From positions 1-7,468 of the forward strand of contig WTAW01000273.1 of the NCBI GenBank assembly GCA_013139435.1: a DNA stretch of 7,468 nt. The letters are read 5' to 3'. This document shows positions 1 to 7,468 of this stretch, in pieces (position 1 is the stretch's first letter; each line of letters begins with the position of its first letter). A program made the translations under genes and the position numbers. This stretch comes from Candidatus Aminicenantota bacterium. Its GTDB lineage: Bacteria; Acidobacteriota; Aminicenantia; Aminicenantales; Aminicenantaceae. Below the pieces are notes generated by a model. It saw nothing but the letters and a program-made list of their open reading frames with translations, was not told the DNA's origin and did no database searches.

Positions 1-85
1 CCTACTTTTTAACGGCTCACTGCTCTTTTAACCTGGATTATTCACGGACCGAGGTCGATGCAAAGGCGAGGCAGTGGCCCATGAA

Positions 86-160
86 GCTGTAGTGAACTAC
101 CGCGAGCCGACCCAACCTAACCCGGGCTACAACGAAGGCTTTGTAGTGAGATCGGTTCGC
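86..160. repeat. Nested dyad-symmetry element at the left edge (possible structured RNA or mobile-element remnant)
   Basis: No convincing gene is visible in 1-238. Instead there are stacked inverted repeats. GTAG/CTAC at 89-92 and 97-100 close a four-base loop. The nine-base arms 102-110 and 152-160 pair fully if one G-U pair is allowed. Nested inside them, CTACAA (127-132) pairs with TTGTAG (141-146) around an eight-base loop. TGTAGTGA occurs twice, at 88-95 and 142-149. The stretch looks more GC-rich than its AT-rich flanks. The plus-strand frame 32-180 is open but has no ATG start or ribosome site and is probably not a gene. The flanking sequence at 31-45 reminds me of insertion-sequence ends, possibly IS1380-like, but this is recollection and not something I can verify. 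Alternatives are an RNA gene or an intergenic repeat family. Confidence 0.35.
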
Positions 161-175
161 CCGAAGGGTAAAAGA

Positions 176-223
176 TGCTGACAATAAAATATTGAGAGTC
201 TTTTGGAAATAAATTTGTCAGCA
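176..223 (-). terminator. Weak candidate terminator downstream of the DUF6599-type gene
   Basis: TGCTGACAA at 176-184 and TTGTCAGCA at 215-223 form a perfect nine-base inverted repeat separated by 30 bases. It begins 16 bases past the minus-strand stop. Read on the minus strand, the stem is followed by TCTTTTA, so there is only a short T run. The long loop and poor T tract make it a weak intrinsic terminator. It could instead be an mRNA 3' stabilising stem. Confidence 0.3.
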
Positions 224-238
224 GCTTTGATGAATAAT

Positions 239-1161
239 TCAGTTTAGATGGTTTTTGAGAATTTGCATAGCCCGCTCAGGAGATTTGGTGCCGAGAATGA
301 TGAGGATGAAAGTGCGATAGGGCTGGACCACGATTTGAATCCCTGAATCGTCTTCGAGTTCTATACGGTCTTGGCCTGCAGTTACGTTCTGATATTTCAC
401 TGCGGCCTTGAAGTCCTTTTTTGCGCTGTCAAACGCCCTCTGGCTTGATTCGTCGTCTTTGTATTCCAGAATATAGATGTCATACCCGGCTGAGTATGTG
501 CCCTTGATGCCCTCTTGGATTTTAAAAATATCTGTGTTTGCAAAAGGATAGCTGTTCACCAACCCAAGATTTCCCTTGAAATACTTTATGTTCTGTCTGT
601 CCAAGTCCTCCTGAGGAAGGCGTGAGCATATTACGGGCATTTCCGCATTCGCTTGAGTTCGTATTTTTTTATCCATGGCATTAGCGATCGATTTGAGTCC
701 ATCGATGGTCTCTTTCTCTGCGTCAAAACCCGTTATTGTGACCAAGTATTGTCCCTTCCAAAAATTCAGATAGTAGTCCTGGAGTTTACATCCCTGTCCC
801 ACGTTGAGTTCCTGTCCTTTTCCAGAAGACTTGAAGGTGTACATGCCATAGGCGCTATCCGGAGAGGACATTTTGTAAATTTCTAAGGAGGCGGATCTCC
901 CATTTGGGCTCTTGTAATCTTGGACGATAACTCGCTCGAAACCATACTCGTGATAGATCTCCGCACCGCCATTGATGTAGAAAAAAAGGTCCTCACCCTT
1001 GTATTCTTCAAAATCGAGATACCTTTCCCAGTTGTCGATCTCGCTTGCGGTGGGCAATAGCACTCTAAGCCCTTCTTCTTCGTGTGATGAAACGTTCTGA
1101 CAATTCAAAAAGAGAACGAGACTCGAAAAAATAGCTAAACAGAATATGATTTGAACGGTCT

Positions 1162-1165
<4 letters not shown>
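239..1165 (-). CDS. Exported DUF6599-type protein of unknown function
   Basis: The 308-residue product starts with a charged N-terminus and a hydrophobic segment (about residues 5-21) ending in Asn-Cys at 21-22. This is a signal peptide or N-terminal anchor. Cys22 could be lipidated, but Asn at -1 and Phe at -3 make the lipobox atypical. The mature part contains the motif YINGGAEIYHEYGF at 63-76, which I recognise as the core of the DUF6599 family. Two similar-sized alpha/beta halves seem to follow (about 35-170 and 180-305), the second ending in a strand-rich region and a C-terminal helix. No catalytic motif is evident and the family has no established function to my knowledge. The start is well supported: GGAGG lies at 1172-1176, six bases before ATG, inside the end of mutY. 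The ATGA overlap with mutY implies translational coupling and one mRNA. Confidence 0.75.
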
Positions 1166-2247
<1,082 letters not shown>

Positions 2248-2250
2248 TTT

Positions 2251-2279
2251 ATTTTACGGACTTAAACATTTACATTCAA
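2251..2279 (-). promoter_or_regulatory. Candidate sigma70-type promoter for mutY, possibly leaderless
   Basis: On the minus strand TTGAAT (2279-2274) and TAAAAT (2256-2251) are separated by 17 bases, matching -35 at 4 of 6 and -10 at 5 of 6 positions. The -10 ends three bases before the GTG at 2247. A start site about seven bases downstream would fall near 2244-2241, at or just before the second in-frame GTG (2241). Together with the missing Shine-Dalgarno this suggests a leaderless mRNA. AT-rich DNA gives such matches by chance, so support is modest. Confidence 0.3.
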
Positions 2280-2342
2280 CTCTTCTATTCGGAAGCATTT
2301 ATGAATCTGTGATGGCTCAGTCACTTATATACGTTATTGAAT

Positions 2343-2426
2343 GATCAGATTGTATGATGGAAAAAATTTATTTATTTTTCCTCGCTGGGGAAACTGAGAG
2401 TGTTTTAGATATCATACAATCTGATC
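2343..2426. repeat. Perfect 16-bp inverted repeat, 52-base spacer
   Basis: GATCAGATTGTATGAT at 2343-2358 is exactly reverse-complemented at 2411-2426. Pairing can extend outward after a 4x6 internal loop, with GTTATT (2333-2338) against AATGAC (2433-2438) using one G-U pair. Inside, GGAAAAA (2359-2365) pairs with TTTTTCC (2375-2381) and begins directly at the end of the left arm. The total of about 106 bases could be a folded RNA, a two-site operator in the divergent region, or a small non-autonomous repeat. No T tract supports a terminator, and neither neighbouring gene ends here. Confidence 0.8.
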
Positions 2427-2480
2427 GATCGTAATGACATCATCACGGATTTGGAAATGTCTGAATTTACTCCGTAAAAC

Positions 2481-2507
2481 TTGACTTTCCTGCCTGGGTG
2501 AGATAAT
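2481..2507 (+). promoter_or_regulatory. Candidate sigma70-type promoter for the kinase operon
   Basis: TTGACT (2481-2486, 5 of 6) and GATAAT (2502-2507, 5 of 6) are separated by 15 bases, slightly short of the optimal 17. Initiation would be near 2514, giving a leader of roughly 108 bases. The site lies 54 bases past the inverted repeat, so that repeat would act as upstream DNA rather than be part of this transcript. Confidence 0.4.
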
Positions 2508-2621
2508 TTTCAAGGGAAAGCCGGGTTTAATACACGTGTGAGTGAATTTATTGGAGGGTGATTTACCTTCTTTTTTTATGAATAGTTCAAGTTAGATAAC
2601 TCGGATGGATATTTCGGTATA

Positions 2622-4337
2622 ATGACGATGGAAAAGATCGGTAAATACAAAATCATCGGCGAGCTCGGTAAAGGAGCGATGGGCGTCGTCTACAAGGCGG
2701 TCGATCCGGATATCAACCGAGAGGTTGCTATCAAGCTTATCCGTTTTGATATGGTCTCTGAAGACGCGGAAAAAGAGGAAGCCGCAAAGCGTTTTATCAG
2801 AGAAGCCCAATCAGCGGGAAATCTGGAACACCCTAACATCATCACGATATATGAAGTCGGAAGAGAGGATAATCAGACCTTTATCGTCATGCAGTATGTG
2901 GATGGGGAAAGTCTAAAGCAAGTCATTTCCTCTGGGAAAAAGTTTTCTCCTGCCGAAGTTGTCGATTTGATGATGTGCATGTGTGATGCTCTGGATTTAG
3001 CCCATCAGAATAAGATCGTTCATAGGGATATTAAACCAGGAAATATCTTGTTGGATAAACAGGGCAGGCCCTATCTCGCAGATTTTGGTGTGGCCCGCAT
3101 GGAAATGTCAACGATGACCCAATCAGGCACAATCGTTGGTACTCCGAGTTATATGTCACCAGAACAGATCCAGGGAATCAGAGTAGATGCCAGAGCTGAT
3201 ATTTTTTCATTGGGTGTAATCATTTATGAAATGTTGACGGGAAAAAGACCCTTTGAGGGGGATCACATCACTACGATTGTTTACAAAATCATGAATGAAG
3301 AACCCATAAGTATTAAAGAAATGAAGAGAGATCTGCCTGAAGGGTTAGAGTATGTCATCAAAAAGGCTCTGGCTAAGGATCCGAAGAAACGGTACCAGAG
3401 TTGTAAAGAATTGGCTGCAGACTTGAAGAATACTGGAGAGTGGTCCGAGAGAACGATCAGCTCTGGTTTACAACGCTCGGAAGTGCTCGGGCTGCAAAAA
3501 AAAGAAAAAAAAAGGCGAGTCCTCGTGTATGCAGCATCGCTTGTTATTCTCCTCTTGGCTGGAGCTGTGGGGGCATATTATCTCGTGCCTGATTTGAAAG
3601 AAAACCTTGCACTATTTAATAAGAAGAGAGAGATAGCCGTGGATGTGGCAGTGCTGCCCGCTCGACAATTTGAGGATATTCTGGATGTCTTTGATGAAGA
3701 TCTAGTCAAATTAAAGGGACTTGTCGATAAAGAGGATTTTAGAGGGGCTGTGCGTCTGGCAGAACAGATACTCGCAGATGACGCAAATAATGCCAAGGTG
3801 AAGACCTATCTCGAATTGTCCAAAACCAAGGTGAGCGAAATAGCCGTGGCTGCCCTGTTGAGAACGGGAAAGAACTTCTACAATCAGGCTAATTATGAGA
3901 AGTGTCAGGAAACCATGGGAGAAGTTCTGAAGCAGGACACAAATAATGGGGAAGCGAGGAGGTACATCAATCTTTCCATTCAAAAAATAGCAGAGGCGGA
4001 GATCAAGACAATTGTGGAGCGCCATAAGAAGGCCGAGGAGGAGAAAGACCTCCTGACCCTTCTCAGCGACATCGGATCACCAACCCTTTCTCAGCAAAGA
4101 AAAGCGGCGGCGAGGGAACTTTTCAACAATTACGATGATATCCAAGCATTTGTTTCAAAAGTATCTGTCCGTTTTACGAATAATAATCGCGCTGTGGTCA
4201 CATTCCCCAGTCTTGTTTCTGCCGTTCCAAAGGCAACGGGAAGGAAGAAGGTCATATTTGAAGGAGACGTATCCCTGACAATGGAAAGGCAAGGGAGTAC
4301 TTGGAAAATTGTGGGGTATACTAAAAAAAGTATATAA
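2622..4337 (+). CDS. Transmembrane PknB-like Ser/Thr protein kinase with TPR-like and NTF2-like C-terminal region
   Basis: The 571-residue protein phosphorylates Ser/Thr on protein targets. The cytosolic kinase domain (about 8-270) is complete: Gly-rich loop GELGKGAMG (13-21), Lys38 in VAIK, Glu61, HRDIKPGN (134-141) with Asp136, DFG (154-156) and SPE (179-181). Thr166 and Ser168 in the activation loop align with the two autophosphorylated threonines of mycobacterial PknB. A Lys/Arg-rich linker (293-299) precedes a single membrane helix (about 300-321), placing the C-terminus outside. That part has two similar helical repeats resembling TPRs (about 364-403 and 410-455) and a C-terminal alpha+beta region (460-571) that looks NTF2-like; the last call is by pattern only. 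The start is ATG 2622 or the in-frame ATG 2628, both with weak Shine-Dalgarno. It is followed within 14 bases by the NHL protein gene, probably in one operon. Confidence 0.93.
   Translation: MTMEKIGKYKIIGELGKGAMGVVYKAVDPDINREVAIKLIRFDMVSEDAEKEEAAKRFIREAQSAGNLEHPNIITIYEVGREDNQTFIVMQYVDGESLKQVISSGKKFSPAEVVDLMMCMCDALDLAHQNKIVHRDIKPGNILLDKQGRPYLADFGVARMEMSTMTQSGTIVGTPSYMSPEQIQGIRVDARADIFSLGVIIYEMLTGKRPFEGDHITTIVYKIMNEEPISIKEMKRDLPEGLEYVIKKALAKDPKKRYQSCKELAADLKNTGEWSERTISSGLQRSEVLGLQKKEKKRRVLVYAASLVILLLAGAVGAYYLVPDLKENLALFNKKREIAVDVAVLPARQFEDILDVFDEDLVKLKGLVDKEDFRGAVRLAEQILADDANNAKVKTYLELSKTKVSEIAVAALLRTGKNFYNQANYEKCQETMGEVLKQDTNNGEARRYINLSIQKIAEAEIKTIVERHKKAEEEKDLLTLLSDIGSPTLSQQRKAAARELFNNYDDIQAFVSKVSVRFTNNNRAVVTFPSLVSAVPKATGRKKVIFEGDVSLTMERQGSTWKIVGYTKKSI
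3496..3513 (+). other. Double poly-A tract (A8-G-A9) in the kinase linker
   Basis: Eight A residues (3496-3503), one G and nine A residues (3505-3513) encode the Lys-rich linker immediately before the membrane helix. Homopolymers of this length are known sites of polymerase slippage. A +1 shift here would reach TGA at 3590-3592 and a -1 shift would reach TGA at 3595-3597. Both would yield a kinase domain without its membrane helix. Whether slippage happens is unknown. Confidence 0.6.
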
Positions 4338-4351
4338 TTTTATTGAGTGAT

Positions 4352-6295
4352 ATGAAAAGAGAAAATTACAAACGAAAATTTCAGGTTTTAGTCACGCTCC
4401 TCCTTGTATTCGTGTTCCTCGGGCAGGGGACCGGCCAGATGAAACTCAAAGTCATCGTGGATGATGCCAGAGTGAATGAAACTCCTGAGATCAGAGGAAA
4501 AACACTTGCACGACTGTCACTGAATGTGATCGTGGATGCCGAGTCGAAGAAGGGTGATTGGTACAAAGTCTCTCTGGAGCTCGAAGGAGTCAAAATCACA
4601 GGATACATGCATGAAATGTTGGTCGAGACTGTGAGCGAAGAAGAATTGGCAGCTACTGGTGCAGAAAATTTACCGAGGCTTGAAAAGACTCAAGAAGAGA
4701 TCATGGTAGACATTCAGAGCACAATGGATGAGAGCAGAGAGTTGATCAGGTCTGAAAGAGATCTTGACAATGCTGTGGTCTTTCTAAGGCCTCTTATCGC
4801 CAAAGCCTTCCGTGTGAAGGATGATCAAACACAAAGAGAGCTTGCTGCAGAAATCTTCCTCTGGATAGGGATGGGATATGCCGGCTTGGGTAACAATGAG
4901 CGTGCTCTTGAAGAGATCAAGAGTATGTTTGAGGTCGATTACCTGTATGCCAAAGAGATCACGCGCAATATCTTTGACCCGAAAATCGTCAGTCTTATTC
5001 AATTTGCCGAGAATGAGTTTTTGGGTAATATCATGGAATATTCCGTAACAATTGCGACAGATCCAGAAAATGCTCAGATCAAAATAAACGGCAAAGAAGT
5101 GGGTTCCACCCCTGGAACATTCAAAGCCGATTCTCCGGTCGTCAAGATCGAGATCACAAAGGAAGGTTACAGATCTGTCCAGGATGAGTTTTTTCTTACG
5201 CAGGATGACATCAGAAGGGACTACACCCTCGAAAGCATAGGAAGGAACGTGTTCGTAAAGTCTAATCCTCCAGGTGCCAAAGTCTATTTGGATGGGAATG
5301 ACACAGGCGAGCTTACCGATTGTATGTTACCCTTGGTTTCCTTCGGTAGCCATACAGTAAACATTGTCAAGGATAGTTATCTGGGATGGACGCAAGAATT
5401 TACGCTTGAGGCCAGTGACAATCCCTTTAATATCGATGTTGTTTTAGCCGGGGCATCTTATGAATATCTCATGAAATGGGGCGGGGTAAACTTGACTCTG
5501 TTAAAAAGTCCCCAGGGAGTTGCGCTGGATGAAAATAACAATGTCGTGGTCGTGGATGACGGCAAGAATAAGCTGCAGAAATTCACAACCGAGGGCAAAC
5601 TCATTCTCAACTGGCAGCCGAAGGGGTCTCGCTATAGAGGAATAAAGAATCCTTCTGATGTCGCCGTTGACAGTGATGGCTACATCTATGTCACAGATGT
5701 TAAGGGCCATCATGTGTGGAAATTCGACAAAAACGGGAATTTTGTCAAAACATGGGGAAAGGGAGGAACTGAAAGGGACGAGTTATTGAGACCCACAGGA
5801 ATTTCTATCAACAGCAAGAATGAGGTCTATGTTGTGGATTCGGGGAACTTGCGTGTGAAAGTCTATTCCAGTTTAGGTGTGTTCCAGAAAATTCTCGAGA
5901 AACCGAAAAATATGGGTTTGCCGGTCGATGTCGCTGTGGGGCCGAATGATTATTTTTGGGTCATCGATAAGATCCGAGTCTATAAATATTCTCCGGATGG
6001 GAAATTCCTCAGTTCATGGGGAAAACGGGGCTCGAAAGATGGCGAGTTCGGCAATCCCAAAGGGATCGACATTGATGAGCTTGGTTTTATATACATCGCT
6101 GACGCTGCTAATAATAGGATTCAGAAATTCGACGGAGATGGTAAGTTCATCACAAAATGGGGAGAGCCTGGAAGTAGAATCGGAAGGTTCAATCTTCTCT
6201 CGGGTATCGCTGTGGATAAAGATGGACTCGTCTATGTCACTGATTCGACGAATCACAGGATCCAGGTGTTTCGGATCGTAAGTCAAGACAAATAA
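4352..6295 (+). CDS. Exported SH3b-helical-PEGA-PEGA-NHL propeller protein
   Basis: No enzymatic motif is seen; this looks like an envelope binding or sensor protein. Residue numbers count from an upstream in-frame TTG at 4343. I prefer the ATG at 4352 (647 residues), which has a weak GAG four bases before it, whereas the TTG has none. Order: signal peptide with hydrophobic core 13-27; bacterial SH3-like domain (about 34-95); helical, TPR-like region (111-225); two PEGA domains (233-297 with the TDPENAQIKINGKEVGSTPG pattern, and 302-368); six NHL blades (388-435, 436-482, 483-523, 525-570, 571-617, 618-643). Residues 372-387 supply the closing strand of blade six. Blades repeat a YVTD...RIQ.F.....F...WG pattern. 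Blade three lacks the closing Trp-Gly. Likely co-transcribed with the kinase and a candidate partner or substrate of it. Export past the inner membrane is inferred from the signal peptide. Confidence 0.9.
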   Translation: MKRENYKRKFQVLVTLLLVFVFLGQGTGQMKLKVIVDDARVNETPEIRGKTLARLSLNVIVDAESKKGDWYKVSLELEGVKITGYMHEMLVETVSEEELAATGAENLPRLEKTQEEIMVDIQSTMDESRELIRSERDLDNAVVFLRPLIAKAFRVKDDQTQRELAAEIFLWIGMGYAGLGNNERALEEIKSMFEVDYLYAKEITRNIFDPKIVSLIQFAENEFLGNIMEYSVTIATDPENAQIKINGKEVGSTPGTFKADSPVVKIEITKEGYRSVQDEFFLTQDDIRRDYTLESIGRNVFVKSNPPGAKVYLDGNDTGELTDCMLPLVSFGSHTVNIVKDSYLGWTQEFTLEASDNPFNIDVVLAGASYEYLMKWGGVNLTLLKSPQGVALDENNNVVVVDDGKNKLQKFTTEGKLILNWQPKGSRYRGIKNPSDVAVDSDGYIYVTDVKGHHVWKFDKNGNFVKTWGKGGTERDELLRPTGISINSKNEVYVVDSGNLRVKVYSSLGVFQKILEKPKNMGLPVDVAVGPNDYFWVIDKIRVYKYSPDGKFLSSWGKRGSKDGEFGNPKGIDIDELGFIYIADAANNRIQKFDGDGKFITKWGEPGSRIGRFNLLSGIAVDKDGLVYVTDSTNHRIQVFRIVSQDK

Positions 6296-6305
6296 GAGAA
6301 AGAGG

Positions 6306-7370
6306 CTATTTCTTCCTTTTGGCGCTTCTATTCTTTTTCTCAGAGTTTTTCTCTTTTCCTGAATCTTTTATGCCTTTCTTCTGCATCTGCTTTTGGAGAT
6401 CTTTCTCCGTTTTTTCAAGGAGGACTCCTGCGTCTTTGGCGCCGACCGAACTTAGACCCATGCTCACGGCAAAGGCGGGTTTTCTCTTTTTGTTGACCTG
6501 TTCGATATCATCCAAGATCCGTTCTCTCACGGTTTCTGCATTCTTTTTGTTTGTATTCGGCATGAGGACAGCAAGTTCATCGACCCCATAGCGGGCAACG
6601 ACATCCACTCTTCGGACATTTCTTTTTAAGACTTGAGCGAGGTCTTTCAACATCTCGTCGCCTTTTTGATGTCCGAATTTTTCGTTGAGAGCCTTAAAGT
6701 CGTCTATGGTCACGATGAGAAGGGAAAGAGGATGTTCATAACGTTTGCATCTCTCCGCTTCTTTTTTAAGTTGGGTATCGAAGTTCTTCCTCTTATAAAC
6801 TCCGGTCAGGGAATCGACATTGTCCATGTCTTTGAGGGCACTCAAGTAATAAACCTTTTCTATGGCCACGGCTGCATATTCGACGATAGTCTTCAGAATG
6901 TTTAGGTCAGCAGCCGTATAAGCTTCGTTATTTTCTTTGTTGATCAGCTGGAAAACCCCTATGACCTTTTCAATCACCCTTAGAGGAGCTCCGACCGTGG
7001 ATTCGGCTGTAAAATCGATGTTTTTTGCGATGGTTTTACTGAATCGGTCGTCTTTTGCGACATTTTCAATGAAGCCTGCTTTTCCTTCATTAACCATCCA
7101 TCTGGAGAGACCTTCGGTTTTGGGTAATTTCAGACCAGTCAGCTTATCGGCGTTGTTTCCGTAAACAAGTTTAAAGTAGAGCACATCCTTGTCTTTTTCG
7201 CGGAGTAAGAGGGCGTGGGTGACAGGAGAGAAGATCTCTCCAATTTTTTTCATGACCTGATCCATGGCTTCATTGATTGTCTTGGCTGCAGTGACTCCTA
7301 TTTCAATATCTGCAAACGTTGAAAGCTCCACGAATTCATCGATATTGTGAATTTCTTTGTCCTTGTCCAT
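6306..7370 (-). CDS. GAF-GGDEF protein with degenerate catalytic site and intact RxxD I-site
   Basis: This 354-residue protein has no signal peptide or membrane helix and should be cytosolic. Residues about 20-172 form a GAF sensor domain, and 173-190 are a linker helix leading into DSLTGVYKR. Residues 186-332 are a GGDEF domain. The signature reads RYGVDEL (260-266) instead of RYGG(D/E)EF. The first metal-binding Asp, Asp327 in PleD, is Thr221, while the guanine-contacting Asn229 and Asp238 are kept. The usual C-terminal ALYxAK region is also eroded. The inhibitory-site motif RxxD is present as Arg253-Arg-Val-Asp256. Diguanylate cyclase activity is therefore doubtful and c-di-GMP binding plausible. 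A Lys-rich tail (331-354) is probably disordered. The start ATG has AGGG ten bases upstream. The gene converges on the NHL gene with ten bases between stops. Confidence 0.88.
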   Translation of the reverse strand: MDKDKEIHNIDEFVELSTFADIEIGVTAAKTINEAMDQVMKKIGEIFSPVTHALLLREKDKDVLYFKLVYGNNADKLTGLKLPKTEGLSRWMVNEGKAGFIENVAKDDRFSKTIAKNIDFTAESTVGAPLRVIEKVIGVFQLINKENNEAYTAADLNILKTIVEYAAVAIEKVYYLSALKDMDNVDSLTGVYKRKNFDTQLKKEAERCKRYEHPLSLLIVTIDDFKALNEKFGHQKGDEMLKDLAQVLKRNVRRVDVVARYGVDELAVLMPNTNKKNAETVRERILDDIEQVNKKRKPAFAVSMGLSSVGAKDAGVLLEKTEKDLQKQMQKKGIKDSGKEKNSEKKNRSAKRKK

Positions 7371-7428
7371 TTTAAATTTTCCCTTTTAAAAGGTTTTTTC
7401 CCTGGAACTCATCGACTCGTTTTTAAAA

Positions 7429-7457
7429 AAAATAACACAGCCATCATTTGATGTCAA
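7429..7457 (-). promoter_or_regulatory. Sigma70-type promoter with extended -10 for the GAF-GGDEF gene
   Basis: On the minus strand there is a consensus TTGACA (7457-7452), a 17-base spacer and TATTTT (7434-7429, 4 of 6) preceded by TGT, an extended -10 element. Initiation near 7422 gives a leader of about 50 bases before the ATG at 7370. No riboswitch-like structure is evident in that leader. Confidence 0.55.
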
Positions 7458-7468
7458 ATTGATCTCCG

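Larger units (their letters stand above)
2248..2621. other. Divergent intergenic region between mutY and the kinase gene
   Basis: This 374-base stretch separates genes transcribed away from each other. It contains the candidate mutY promoter (2251-2279), a perfect 16-bp inverted repeat (2343-2358 and 2411-2426), and a candidate kinase promoter (2481-2507). It also holds the 8-bp palindrome ACACGTGT (2532-2539) and a five-codon ATG reading frame (2578-2595) in the presumed kinase leader that has no well-placed ribosome site. No credible longer gene is seen on either strand. Confidence 0.7.

Noticed and set aside
54..70. GATGCAAAGGCGAG, reminiscent of a GEMM (c-di-GMP-I) riboswitch segment, attractive given the GGDEF gene nearby
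   Set aside because: The rest of the conserved core and tetraloop receptor are absent, and no suitable gene lies downstream in the same orientation.
145..170. GGTTCGCCC resembling a tRNA T-arm
   Set aside because: No acceptor stem, D-arm, anticodon arm or CCA-end context can be fitted around it.
32..180. Open plus-strand frame ending in TGA at 178-180
   Set aside because: No ATG in frame and no ribosome site, and the open length (about 49 codons) is within chance. The strong dyad symmetry suggests non-coding sequence.
2578..2595. Five-codon leader reading frame upstream of the kinase
   Set aside because: The nearest GGAGG (2553-2557) is about 20 bases from its ATG, too far for initiation. 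No link to the kinase start is visible.
2618..2623. Perfect TATAAT overlapping the kinase start codon
   Set aside because: No -35 match lies about 17 bases upstream (GATAAC there). Initiation from it would fall past both in-frame ATGs, leaving no good start before the Gly-rich loop.
4343..4351. TTG at 4343 as the start of the SH3/PEGA/NHL gene
   Set aside because: It lies five bases after the kinase stop with no ribosome site. ATG at 4352 has a weak GAG at suitable spacing and leaves the signal peptide intact.
6296..6320. Possible bidirectional terminator between the convergent stops
   Set aside because: Only a five-base AGAAA/TTTCT stem with a seven-base loop and no GC content; too weak to call.

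Overview
The window reads as an ordinary chromosomal segment of an uncultured-type, moderate-GC bacterium. The gene content (a DUF6599-type exported protein, a PknB-like kinase with a helical-repeat ectodomain, and an SH3/PEGA/NHL exported protein) is the kind I associate with Acidobacteriota and Candidatus Aminicenantes. That assignment is inferred from gene style only and is tentative. There are five protein-coding genes. I see no tRNA, rRNA, CRISPR array or intact transposase.

Layout. Positions 1-238 hold no convincing gene but contain strong nested dyad symmetry and may be the edge of a repeat or a mobile-element remnant. On the minus strand, mutY (2247-1162) and a DUF6599-type gene (1165-239) overlap by four bases and look co-transcribed. 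A 374-base divergent intergenic region (2248-2621) follows. It holds a perfect 16-bp inverted repeat and promoter-like sequences facing both ways. On the plus strand, a membrane Ser/Thr protein kinase gene (2622-4337) is followed within 14 bases by a gene for an exported SH3b-helical-PEGA-PEGA-NHL propeller protein (start taken as 4352, end 6295). Converging on this pair, with 10 bases between stops, is a cytosolic GAF-GGDEF gene (7370-6306) with a good promoter at the right edge.

How the parts may work together. The plus-strand pair resembles a split form of the Mycobacterium tuberculosis PknD architecture. There one polypeptide carries the kinase, a membrane helix and a six-bladed NHL sensor. 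Here the kinase has its own TPR-like/NTF2-like ectodomain, and the NHL propeller is a separate exported protein encoded directly downstream. This suggests an envelope-sensing phosphorylation unit. The neighbouring GGDEF protein has a damaged catalytic signature (GVDEL, and Thr in place of the first metal-binding Asp) but keeps an RxxD inhibitory-site motif. It is therefore a better candidate for a c-di-GMP receptor than for a cyclase. The MutY protein carries a complete Nudix box, so it may combine adenine glycosylase and nucleotide-hydrolase activities.
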